Below, one piece after another: positions 1 through 5,775 of a DNA stretch of 13,148 nucleotides (position 1 is its first letter; every line of letters starts with the position of its first letter). Source of the DNA: Gp6-AA40 sp050742535. GTDB taxonomy: Bacteria > Acidobacteriota > Vicinamibacteria > Vicinamibacterales > UBA2999. The notes under the pieces were generated by a model. That model saw only the letters and a list, made by a program, of their open reading frames with translations, made no database searches and had not been told where the DNA came from. Made by a program: the position numbers and the translations under genes. Location of the stretch: positions 1-13,148 of the forward strand of contig JBOGIQ010000149.1 of the NCBI GenBank assembly GCA_050742535.1, given 5' to 3'.

Positions 1-2
1 CC

Positions 3-236
3 GTCCTCGAGGCCGACGAAGTCCATGTGCTGCGGCGGATCTCGCGGGACCTCACCCTGGGGCCCGCTCCCAGTGCCGCCGAGGCGTTCGCGGCTCTCGC
101 GCGTCTCGGTGGCCACTTTCCGCAAAACGGGCGGCCCGGATGGAAGGTGCTGTGGACCGGTTTGCAGAAGCTGCTCGATCGCGTCGACGGCTACCGACTC
201 GCGCGCGCCGAGATGGCGTCAGGATGTGATCAATGA
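3..236 (+). CDS. IS4-type transposase, C-terminal fragment (5' end outside window)
   Basis: The reading frame is open from the window edge (phase from base 3) to TGA at 234-236, giving about 77 residues. The segment LARLGGHFPQNGRPGW followed by KVLWTGLQKLLDRVDGY matches the C-terminal block of IS4-family (Tn5-like) DDE transposases, where an ARLGG(H/F) helix is followed by PGW..LWRG..RL. The final CDQ before the stop is also a common ending in that group, from memory. The catalytic DDE residues would lie upstream of the window, so intactness cannot be judged. A GTG at 27 and an ATG at 25 in another frame exist, but neither is a plausible start because the protein family is much longer. I could not recognise the terminal inverted repeat downstream, since its partner is not in the window. 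The copy marks the left side of this region as a site of insertion. Confidence 0.68.
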   Translation, partial: VLEADEVHVLRRISRDLTLGPAPSAAEAFAALARLGGHFPQNGRPGWKVLWTGLQKLLDRVDGYRLARAEMASGCDQ

Positions 237-474
237 TCAGCCCGAAGGGTTCGCGCCACGCAATCGAAATCCGCGCTAATCGGGCGTGTTGGACGACATT
301 GGCAATAGAAGCGGCGCCGACGGGCCACGCCTGCGAGCCCGATTTACAGCGTCTCTGATCACGTTGCTCACAAGTCGCTCGCGATCTGGCTTGCCCGGTG
401 AGTTGGCGTGCCAGCGGCCCGCCTGCGGCGGCCGGCCGGTATCAGCTTCGCTGAGTGTGGACAATCCTGCCTGC
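237..474. other. Intergenic flank with no gene seen
   Basis: This 238-bp stretch lies between the transposase stop and the methyltransferase stop. It should contain the right end of the insertion sequence, but the boundary cannot be placed without the left end. A weak five-base-pair hairpin (TCAGC-TTC-GCTGA, about 440-452) lies downstream of the methyltransferase but has no T-tract, so I do not call it a terminator. The short open frames here have no family-like content. Confidence 0.5.
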
Positions 475-1545
475 TCAGGGTTTGTGGCCGGTGACGACCG
501 AGTAATAGTGGTGCGTTGGCGTCACGTCGACGCGGGCGAAGCCGGCCCCCTCGAGAATCTCTCTCACCTCGCCGGCCGTGAATTGCTGACCCTGCGTCGC
601 CAGCAGCATCAACATCGAGAACGACGCGGCCGTCACCGGGCCGCCGCCGTCCTCGTCCAGCAGCATTTCGTGCAGCAGGATGCGGCCGCCGGATGGCAGC
701 GCCTCGAACGCGCGGGCGGCGAGCCACCGGCAGGTCCGCACGTTCCAGTCGTGCCAGACGTTCGAGAAGAAGAGCGCGTCGTAGCCGCGTGGCCACGGCT
801 GCCGGAACATGTCGACCGCGCAGGTATCGACGCGATCGGCGACGCCGCCGGCCTGAATGTAGCCGCTCGCCGCGTCGCACATGGCGGGCAGTTCCATCAC
901 CGTGCAGCGCAGGTGCGCGTGCGCCTGCGCGGCGGCGACCATGAAGCAGCCCGACCCGCCGCCGACGTCCAGCACCCGTGTCACGCCGCTGAAGTCGTAG
1001 TGCCCGGCTACGCCCACAGCCGCCGGCAGTGAGTGCGCGTGCATCCGCGCTGCAACCTCGCGCGCGCGCTGGGAAGAGACGTTTCCAGCCGCCCAGTCAT
1101 CGGCGGCGCGGCCCTCGGCGGACACGAGCGGCGTTCCTTCCGGGCCCGCGACCTGGTCGGAGCCGCGCTGGTTCAGCTTCTCGAGCAGCCGGGTCCGATG
1201 CCAATCGCTCACGGCCACGCTGGCCATCGGGGCCCAGTACCACGGACTCCCCTTCACCAGGTAGATGCGCGCCTCGTCGCCGAGGTGATATCGGCCGTCA
1301 TCCGTCACGACGAGAAGCCGCAGCGCTGCGAGCAGGCAGACGAGGACCCGCGTCGCCCGTTCGTCGAAGCCGAGCCGCGCTGCCAGTTCAACGGGGCTCG
1401 CGGGCTCAGCGGCGAGCGCGGTGAAGATGCCGGCCTCCTCGGCGGCGACGATCGCGGGCTGATGAAGTCCGGACAGCCACAGATCCCACATCCGGCGGTC
1501 GTCCATCGGGGGTGCGGCATACAAATGGTCAGACTGAATCGGCAT
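475..1545 (-). CDS. SAM-dependent O-methyltransferase (Methyltransf_2 / hydroxyindole-O-methyltransferase type)
   Basis: This 356-residue protein probably transfers a methyl group from S-adenosylmethionine to a hydroxyl on a small molecule in the cytoplasm. Residues about 20-95 form the N-terminal winged-helix dimerisation domain (LHQPAIVAAEEAGIFTALA, then an ELAARLG helix). The Rossmann domain follows: motif I is VLDVGGGSG at 191-199, an acidic residue after the second strand lies in MELP (E219), and DMF around D245 matches the conserved acidic position. SNVWHDW at 261-267 holds His265, the position of the general-base histidine in plant and bacterial O-methyltransferases of this fold, so the protein looks catalytically competent. 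The ATG at 1545 is the first start after the open frame leaves the antisense of the neighbouring gene; the upstream extension to 2304 is a shadow. No strong ribosome-binding site is visible. It stands alone, divergent from a DUF3738 gene, so the substrate cannot be inferred. Confidence 0.88.
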   Translation of the reverse strand: MPIQSDHLYAAPPMDDRRMWDLWLSGLHQPAIVAAEEAGIFTALAAEPASPVELAARLGFDERATRVLVCLLAALRLLVVTDDGRYHLGDEARIYLVKGSPWYWAPMASVAVSDWHRTRLLEKLNQRGSDQVAGPEGTPLVSAEGRAADDWAAGNVSSQRAREVAARMHAHSLPAAVGVAGHYDFSGVTRVLDVGGGSGCFMVAAAQAHAHLRCTVMELPAMCDAASGYIQAGGVADRVDTCAVDMFRQPWPRGYDALFFSNVWHDWNVRTCRWLAARAFEALPSGGRILLHEMLLDEDGGGPVTAASFSMLMLLATQGQQFTAGEVREILEGAGFARVDVTPTHHYYSVVTGHKP

Positions 1546-1558
1546 AGGCGTGCCGGCG

Positions 1559-1587
1559 AGTATACGCAAACATTCCCACGTTATACT
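1559..1587. promoter_or_regulatory. Divergent -10-like boxes between methyltransferase and DUF3738 gene
   Basis: The 51-bp gap holds TATACT at 1582-1587 on the + strand, nine bases before the TTG at 1597, and TATACT read on the - strand at 1559-1564, thirteen bases before the methyltransferase ATG. Neither has a good TTGACA-type box at 16-18 bp. If they work as -10 boxes, the + transcript would begin only about three bases before the start codon, so it would be nearly leaderless, and the two promoters would share the same DNA. This is inference from pattern only. Confidence 0.4.
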
Positions 1588-1596
1588 GCGCGCGAT

Positions 1597-2358
1597 TTGG
1601 CACGTCTTGTCCTGTTCGTCGTCGTCGCTACCGTCCACGCGCTTCCGCCACGATTGGCATCGCAGACACGCACCTTCGACGTCGTCTCGATCAAGCGCAG
1701 CGCGCCGGACGCACCACCGGGGACCAGCGGCGTCCAGCCGGGCGGCCGTTATCGTCTTGCCAATGGGCCCACGCGGTTCCTGATCGGCGTTGCGTACCCG
1801 GCTGCGGAGGAGATCATTGGCGCGCCGGATTGGGTGACGTTCGAGAACTACGACGTCACGGCAGTCGGCGGAGCCAGCGCAACGGAGGACGATATCGCGG
1901 CGATGATGCGCTCGATGCTCGCGCTGCGGTTCAAGCTGCAGGCACACATCGAAAAGCGGGAACGTCCCGTCTATGCGCTCACACTGGCGCGGGGGGACGG
2001 CGCGCTTGGTCCCAACTTGCGTTCGTCCACATGTACGGAAGCCGACGAAGGCAGGACCCCATGCGTCGCACGGTTCGGTCGCGGCTTTATCGCTGCCGGC
2101 GGATTCTCGATGGAATGGCTCGCCATCAACCTGCGCGGCGGTGCCGGGCGGCCGGTCGTCGACAGGACCGGATTGGCCGGCAGCTACGACTTCACACTGG
2201 ACTATGCGTTTGGCCCCCCGCCGCTCGACAGCACACCCGACGGCAAGCCGTCGATTTTCACCGCATTGCAGGAACAACTGGGACTGAAGCTCGAACCGGC
2301 GCAAGCCCCGCTGCCCGTCGTCGTCGTCGAGCGGATCGAGCGGCCTCTACCGGACTGA
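1597..2358 (+). CDS. DUF3738 / TIGR03435 soil-associated exported protein (first copy)
   Basis: This protein of about 253 residues belongs to the TIGR03435 (DUF3738) family, which is greatly expanded in Acidobacteria and has no known activity. Family marks are FDVVSIKRS just after the signal peptide, the AAMMRSMLALRFKL stretch (family form: MLQ.LLADRF.L), RPVYALTLARGDGALGP, VVDRTGLAGSYDFTL, and a C-terminal IFTALQEQLGLKLEP segment followed by a V-rich strand. I chose TTG at 1597 because it begins exactly at a hydrophobic signal sequence (LARLVLFVVVATVHALPPRLAS); an in-frame ATG at 1525 would add 24 residues and overlap the divergent methyltransferase gene. The frame further upstream to 1033 is antisense of the methyltransferase. 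The family also occurs fused to BlaR1-type M56 peptidases, so a role in sensing or in cell-wall stress is possible but unproven. Its end overlaps the convergent LACTB-like gene by 12 bp. Confidence 0.88.
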   Translation: MARLVLFVVVATVHALPPRLASQTRTFDVVSIKRSAPDAPPGTSGVQPGGRYRLANGPTRFLIGVAYPAAEEIIGAPDWVTFENYDVTAVGGASATEDDIAAMMRSMLALRFKLQAHIEKRERPVYALTLARGDGALGPNLRSSTCTEADEGRTPCVARFGRGFIAAGGFSMEWLAINLRGGAGRPVVDRTGLAGSYDFTLDYAFGPPPLDSTPDGKPSIFTALQEQLGLKLEPAQAPLPVVVVERIERPLPD

Positions 2359-3549
2359 CGCGAACAGGTCGGCAACCTGCAGCGTGAAGGGATCCACGCC
2401 GCTCGAGTTGACGTTGGACATGGCGGCAACCACCAGTCCCCGCTCCGGAAACATCGTGAAAGAGACGTAGCCGGCGATGGCATTCGCTCGATGGCGCACG
2501 ACACGCGCCGGCGAGCCAGCGAGCGGCACGTTGCCGACCGTCCAGCCGAGCGCAAATGTCGACGGGCCTGATTTGAGTTGCACGGGCGTCTGGAAGAGCC
2601 TGAGCGTTTCCGCTTTCAGGAGGCCGGGCTTCAGCCACGCCGATCCGAACCGCACCAGGTCCGAAGGAGTGGAGAGAAACGCCCCGGCCCCGAAAAAACA
2701 TGCGTAGTCCGCCGCCGGGGCGGTCCGCAACTCCGCATCGCCGCCGTTGCTCCGCAGATAGAACGGCACGCTGTCGCGATCGGCGTCGGTCCCCGCCGTT
2801 CCTTCCATGGCGGTGCGCGTCATCCCGAGCGGCTCGAGGATTTCGCGGCCCATGAACGTCGCAAACGGCTCCGACCCCGCGCCCTCGATGACCGCGCTGA
2901 GGAGGATCCACCCCGATGTCGAGAAGCGGTACTCGGTGCCTGGCTCGAACAGCAGCGGTTCGTAGGCGAACGTCTTCAGCGCCTCATCGACCGTCGCACA
3001 GTAGCCGCGCGGCATCTGGTCGTTGGCGTCTCCGCGTATGCGATGAACGCCGCCAACGTCGCCCAGCAGCTGGCGCGTCGTGACGGTCCATTGCTTCTGC
3101 GGATACGCGGGGACGTACTTCTGCACCGGCGCATCGAGGTCGAGGCGCCCGCGATCGTGCAGCAGCGCAACCGCGGCCGCCGTCAGCGTTTTCGAGACGC
3201 TTCCCGTGCGAAACCGCGTGCTCGGCGTGGCCCTCGCCTGGCGCTCGGCGTCGAGGAAGCCGAAGCCCTCGGCCCAGACGATCGCGCCGTCGACGCCCAC
3301 GGCAACCGACAGCGCCGGCAGATACTCCTCGTCCACCATCAGCCTGCGGGCGAGGCGCCTCGCTTCCTCGACGGCAGCGGAGTATCGCTCGCCGGGCTCG
3401 GCGACAGCCGTCGACGGAATGGCTGCCGGATCCGTGTAGAGGGGCTGCTCCGTGGTGGAGACGATGAGCGCCGCTCCGCCGGCGACCAGGATCGCGAGCG
3501 CGAAGAGGCCCGCGACCGCCATCTCCAGATTGCGACTCAGGCGGCTCAA
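2347..3549 (-). CDS. LACTB-like serine hydrolase (beta-lactamase/PBP fold), degenerate active site
   Basis: This 400-residue protein has a membrane segment near residues 10-31, then an extracytoplasmic beta-lactamase-related domain. Its closest recognisable relative is the LACTB type: LDAPVQKYVPAYPQKQWTVT (139-158) and EPLLFEPGTEYRFST (197-211) follow LACTB very closely. The nucleophile motif SxxK is intact (Ser117-Val-Ser-Lys120). Other signatures are altered: the Tyr-Ser-Asn/Thr motif is Phe209-Ser-Thr211, the usual SHxSG after the TTR segment is GDVGG (163-167), and the C-terminal HTGG/HTGN motif is HRAN (353-356). Hydrolase activity is therefore doubtful; a binding or scaffolding role, or altered chemistry, is possible. 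The frame starts with TTG at 3549; an ATG at 3522 (Met10) is an alternative giving 391 residues, though its GGAG directly abuts the ATG. A TACTAT box lies about 7 bases before the TTG. It follows a DUF3738 gene by 51 bp and probably shares its transcript. Confidence 0.85.
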   Translation of the reverse strand: MSRLSRNLEMAVAGLFALAILVAGGAALIVSTTEQPLYTDPAAIPSTAVAEPGERYSAAVEEARRLARRLMVDEEYLPALSVAVGVDGAIVWAEGFGFLDAERQARATPSTRFRTGSVSKTLTAAAVALLHDRGRLDLDAPVQKYVPAYPQKQWTVTTRQLLGDVGGVHRIRGDANDQMPRGYCATVDEALKTFAYEPLLFEPGTEYRFSTSGWILLSAVIEGAGSEPFATFMGREILEPLGMTRTAMEGTAGTDADRDSVPFYLRSNGGDAELRTAPAADYACFFGAGAFLSTPSDLVRFGSAWLKPGLLKAETLRLFQTPVQLKSGPSTFALGWTVGNVPLAGSPARVVRHRANAIAGYVSFTMFPERGLVVAAMSNVNSSGVDPFTLQVADLFASVR

Positions 3550-3600
3550 GCGTGCAATAGTAAAGAACTTTGCCTTTAAAAGCCACTCGCCTGCCCGGTG

Positions 3601-4392
3601 TCAGTTCTCGGTCGGGCGGGTCAACGCGTCGATGACGAGCACTTCCTGCGGGCCAGTGGTCCTTTCGATGCGCAGACCCAATTGTTCGCGCACCGCCGTG
3701 AACAACGACGGGTACCCACCGACCGACGTGTCAGTCTCCAGGGGATTTCTGGCGAATTTCAGCTCCATGTCGAAGCGACCTTCGAGCGCCGTCCCGTCAC
3801 GCAATGGGCCGTCGAGCTGGGCGCCGATGGCTCTGAGCACTGCCGGCCACTCGGCGCCGATGAAGCTGAGGTCGACGCCGCTGTTGCTCGGCAACTGCTG
3901 CTGACGCCGCCGGCAGGGCGACGGCTTTGCGGAGCAATCCACGGTGGAGCGTCGCAGCTGCGGTCCAAGCCTGGCGTCGCTGCCGGCCATCGACAGCTCG
4001 TACATGCGCATGTTGCGCTGCTCCCTGTGGGCGACCAGGCCGAACCGGTCGGCGAGCAGGTTCTCCAGCATCCGTCCCTGCTCGTGAACCGGCGTCGGCT
4101 TCGATGTCCTGGCGTGAATGTCGAACCGCTCCTGACGCGCCCAGCCAGGCATGCCGACAATGAACGAGTCGCGCATGCGAAATGACTGGCTGATGATGAT
4201 GTCGAGCGATACGTTCTCGAAGATCACCTGCGTCGCGTTGCTCGTCGCGGTGACCAGGTTCGTCCCGCTCTTGTTGGGCTTCACCGACGCGACGTCGAAG
4301 ACGAGACGATCGCCCTGCGCCTCGACGCGCGCCTCACTGGCCGCTGCCACCAGGACGGCTATCGCGACGATCGAAACGGACGCGACCCTCAT
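3601..4392 (-). CDS. DUF3738 / TIGR03435 soil-associated exported protein (second copy)
   Basis: This is a 263-residue member of the same family as the + strand gene at 1597. It has a Sec-type signal (MRVASVSIVAIAVLVAAASE), the family opening FDVASVKPN at 32-40, the middle segment MLENLLADRFGLVAHREQR, YELSMAGSDARLGPQL, a DGPLRDGTALEGRFDMEL stretch and the C-terminal LFTAVREQLGLRIER followed by VLVIDALTRPTEN. The start ATG at 4392 has GAGAG seven bases upstream. The gene sits 23 bp after the small cysteine-rich gene and 51 bp before the LACTB-like gene, all on one strand, which suggests one transcript. Sequence divergence from the other copy is high, so it is not a recent duplicate. No biochemical function is known for the family. 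Confidence 0.9.
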   Translation of the reverse strand: MRVASVSIVAIAVLVAAASEARVEAQGDRLVFDVASVKPNKSGTNLVTATSNATQVIFENVSLDIIISQSFRMRDSFIVGMPGWARQERFDIHARTSKPTPVHEQGRMLENLLADRFGLVAHREQRNMRMYELSMAGSDARLGPQLRRSTVDCSAKPSPCRRRQQQLPSNSGVDLSFIGAEWPAVLRAIGAQLDGPLRDGTALEGRFDMELKFARNPLETDTSVGGYPSLFTAVREQLGLRIERTTGPQEVLVIDALTRPTEN

Positions 4393-4415
4393 ACTCGACT
4401 CTCAAGAACCTGGAG

Positions 4416-4679
4416 TTAGCTGGTGGAACACGCCGGATACTCTAGCTCGTCGGCATAGCAGTTGTCCGGGTGCTCACAGTAGCACGTCCAGCACTGTTGG
4501 TTGTTGTGGTCCGTGGACAGCCCCCCTTCCACGAAGCAGTAGGTGCCGCTCTGCCACCAGGGAACCTGACACTGGCCATGGGGGCAATCGCCGTCGGCGC
4601 GCACGCCGCCCTGGGGTTGAAACAGCAAGACGAAACCGGCGAACGCCAGCCTCGAAAGCAATACGAACCGTTCTCTCAT
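4416..4679 (-). CDS. Small secreted cysteine-rich protein, unknown family
   Basis: This 87-residue protein has a clear Sec signal (MRERF, a hydrophobic run at about 6-21, likely cut after VRA at residue 28). The mature part is about 59 residues and carries eight cysteines (32, 37, 48, 63, 66, 68, 74, 84), enough for four disulfides or for metal binding, with a central CWTCYC cluster. It is also rich in aromatic and acidic residues. I recognise no family. The gene is real rather than a chance frame: the start ATG at 4679 is preceded by a perfect AGGAGG five bases upstream, the signal peptide is textbook, and it is spaced 23 bp from the following DUF3738 gene. Possible roles include a secreted binding partner, a small peptide substrate or a disulfide-stabilised effector; nothing in the sequence decides among them. 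Confidence 0.78.
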   Translation of the reverse strand: MRERFVLLSRLAFAGFVLLFQPQGGVRADGDCPHGQCQVPWWQSGTYCFVEGGLSTDHNNQQCWTCYCEHPDNCYADELEYPACSTS

Positions 4680-4684
4680 GGCAG

Positions 4685-4690
4685 CCTCCT
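4685..4690 (-). promoter_or_regulatory. Perfect Shine-Dalgarno for the cysteine-rich gene
   Basis: AGGAGG on the minus strand, within GAGAGGAGG, lies five bases before the ATG at 4679. It is one of the two full AGGAGG sites before a start codon that I found here and supports the short gene downstream. Confidence 0.8.
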
Positions 4691-4723
4691 CTCAACCCCG
4701 TAGGGTGATACCCACGGATCGCT

Positions 4724-4741
4724 TCGCGTCGGAAGACGCGA
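4724..4741. other. Hairpin in the gap between MBL-fold and cysteine-rich genes
   Basis: TCGCGTC-GGAA-GACGCGA forms a perfect 7-bp stem with a four-base loop. It lies 66 bp after the MBL-fold stop and 45 bp before the next start. No T-tract follows it on the minus strand, so a Rho-independent terminator is not supported; it may be an RNA-processing or Rho-associated structure, or chance in GC-rich DNA. Confidence 0.3.
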
Positions 4742-4806
4742 TCGCCGCGGAGGATTCTGCGTCACGACCACCCAGGCATAAAGACACAGACAGCCGTACG
4801 CGCGTG

Positions 4807-5775
4807 TCAATCCGGCACGTAGGCGATCATCATGCTGCGGTTGGCGCCGTAGAGGAACGCCGACGGATCCCCGAACTCGGACCCGTATTCCTTGAGCGGG
4901 TTGCGCTGCACCGTGTCCTCGGGGCCGAGGCCCATGTTCAGATAACCGATCAGCGTCGAGTACAGCTTCTGATAGATGTCGCGGTGGCGGACGATCTCCT
5001 TGCCGGTCAGCAGGCGCCCGGAGGCGGGAACAACCCGCGTGTCGGGCCTGACGAGCGTCGCCAGCCGCTCCAGCGCGCGTACGCGGCCGCCCAGCCAGGC
5101 GCCGTTCTGATAGTCGACGAGCGGCCACTCCTCCGCCGACACGACTCCGCCCACCACGAGCAGATTGAGCTTCGGGATGTGGACGAAAAGATCGCCGTCC
5201 GTGTGCGCCGCGGGCATGTAGCCGTAGTCGATCTGCTGGGCAGCGAACGTCATCGAACCGTCCCCGCGCGTCGTCCGGTTCGGGCGGCCCGGTTCGGGCA
5301 GGGCTGCCACGCGTGTCTTGAACCCGATCGCGTTGTAGACCGTGTTGCTCAACATCATCTTCGTCTTCTCGTGCGCGAAGATGACGCCGCCGGCACGGCC
5401 GACGGCCTCGTTGGCGCCGGTCTGGTCGGGATGCCAGTGCGTGTTGATCAGCGTATGGATGCGGCTGGTCTTCGTCGCCTCTCTCACCGCCGCGATAAGC
5501 GCTTCCGCGTTTGCCGCGCGGCCGCCGTCGATCATCAACGCTCCTTCAGGTCCGGGCAGCGCGACGACATTGCAGCCGGTCCCCTGGAACAGCGTTGCGC
5601 CGCCGAGATCGGTCGTCGTGATGCGCGGAGCTTGCGCGAGCAGGGAGTATCCGGCTGAAGCCGGGCTCCACGGCAGTAGCGCACCGCCGAGTGCGGCGGC
5701 GCCTGTTTGCAGAAACAGTCGTCTTGACGGAAATCCGGCTGAAGCCGGACTCCACGACAGATACCTACGGCCCAC
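4807..5775 (-). CDS. Tat-exported metallo-beta-lactamase-fold protein, metal site 2 lost
   Basis: This 322-residue protein has the MBL fold. A Tat-type signal, SRRLFLQTGAAALGGALL, lies at 17-34. The metal motif is NTHWHPDQTG (111-120), with His113, His115 and Asp117, but Gln118 replaces the site-2 histidine. The next ligand His191 is kept (HTDGD). The bridging Asp expected after the following strand (family TGD) is Gly210 in VVGGVVS, and the last histidine (family VPGHG) is Ser252 in VPASG. Site 1 is therefore complete while site 2 is largely gone; I recall similar sequences in Acidobacteria, so this may be a subfamily trait. The GTG start at 5775 is the only start upstream of the Tat motif and overlaps the ankyrin gene by 11 bp. 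Two copies of a palindromic repeat encode WSPASAG at 8-14 and 36-42, flanking the signal. Last gene of the DUF1592 unit. Confidence 0.85.
   Translation of the reverse strand: MGRRYLSWSPASAGFPSRRLFLQTGAAALGGALLPWSPASAGYSLLAQAPRITTTDLGGATLFQGTGCNVVALPGPEGALMIDGGRAANAEALIAAVREATKTSRIHTLINTHWHPDQTGANEAVGRAGGVIFAHEKTKMMLSNTVYNAIGFKTRVAALPEPGRPNRTTRGDGSMTFAAQQIDYGYMPAAHTDGDLFVHIPKLNLLVVGGVVSAEEWPLVDYQNGAWLGGRVRALERLATLVRPDTRVVPASGRLLTGKEIVRHRDIYQKLYSTLIGYLNMGLGPEDTVQRNPLKEYGSEFGDPSAFLYGANRSMMIAYVPD
5650..5671. repeat. Palindromic element, copy A1 (inside MBL-fold gene)
   Basis: TCCGGCTGAAGCCGGG followed by CTCCAC. The stem CCGGCT/AGCCGG closes on GA. On the minus strand it encodes WSPASAG at residues 36-42 of the MBL-fold protein. 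It differs from A2 and A3 by one base in the tail (GCTCCAC for ACTCCAC). Confidence 0.75.
5733..5755. repeat. Palindromic element, copy A2 (inside MBL-fold gene)
   Basis: ATCCGGCTGAAGCCGG followed by ACTCCAC. It is identical over about 24 bp to copy A3 at 7345 and encodes WSPASAG at residues 8-14, between the GTG start and the Tat motif. Confidence 0.78.

Noticed and set aside
276..464. 62-codon minus-strand frame in the left intergenic flank
   Set aside because: No signal, domain or ribosome-binding site; typical chance frame in GC-rich DNA.
1033..1596. Upstream extension of the first DUF3738 frame
   Set aside because: It runs antisense through the methyltransferase; the signal peptide begins at 1597.
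1545..2304. N-terminal extension of the methyltransferase frame to 609 residues
   Set aside because: It is the antisense of the DUF3738 gene; the extension is arginine/cysteine-rich without family content and the methyltransferase begins cleanly at 1545.
4805..4810. TTGACA on the minus strand as -35 box of the cysteine-rich gene
   Set aside because: No acceptable -10 box lies 15-19 bp downstream; the nearest AT-rich hexamer is about 22 bp away.
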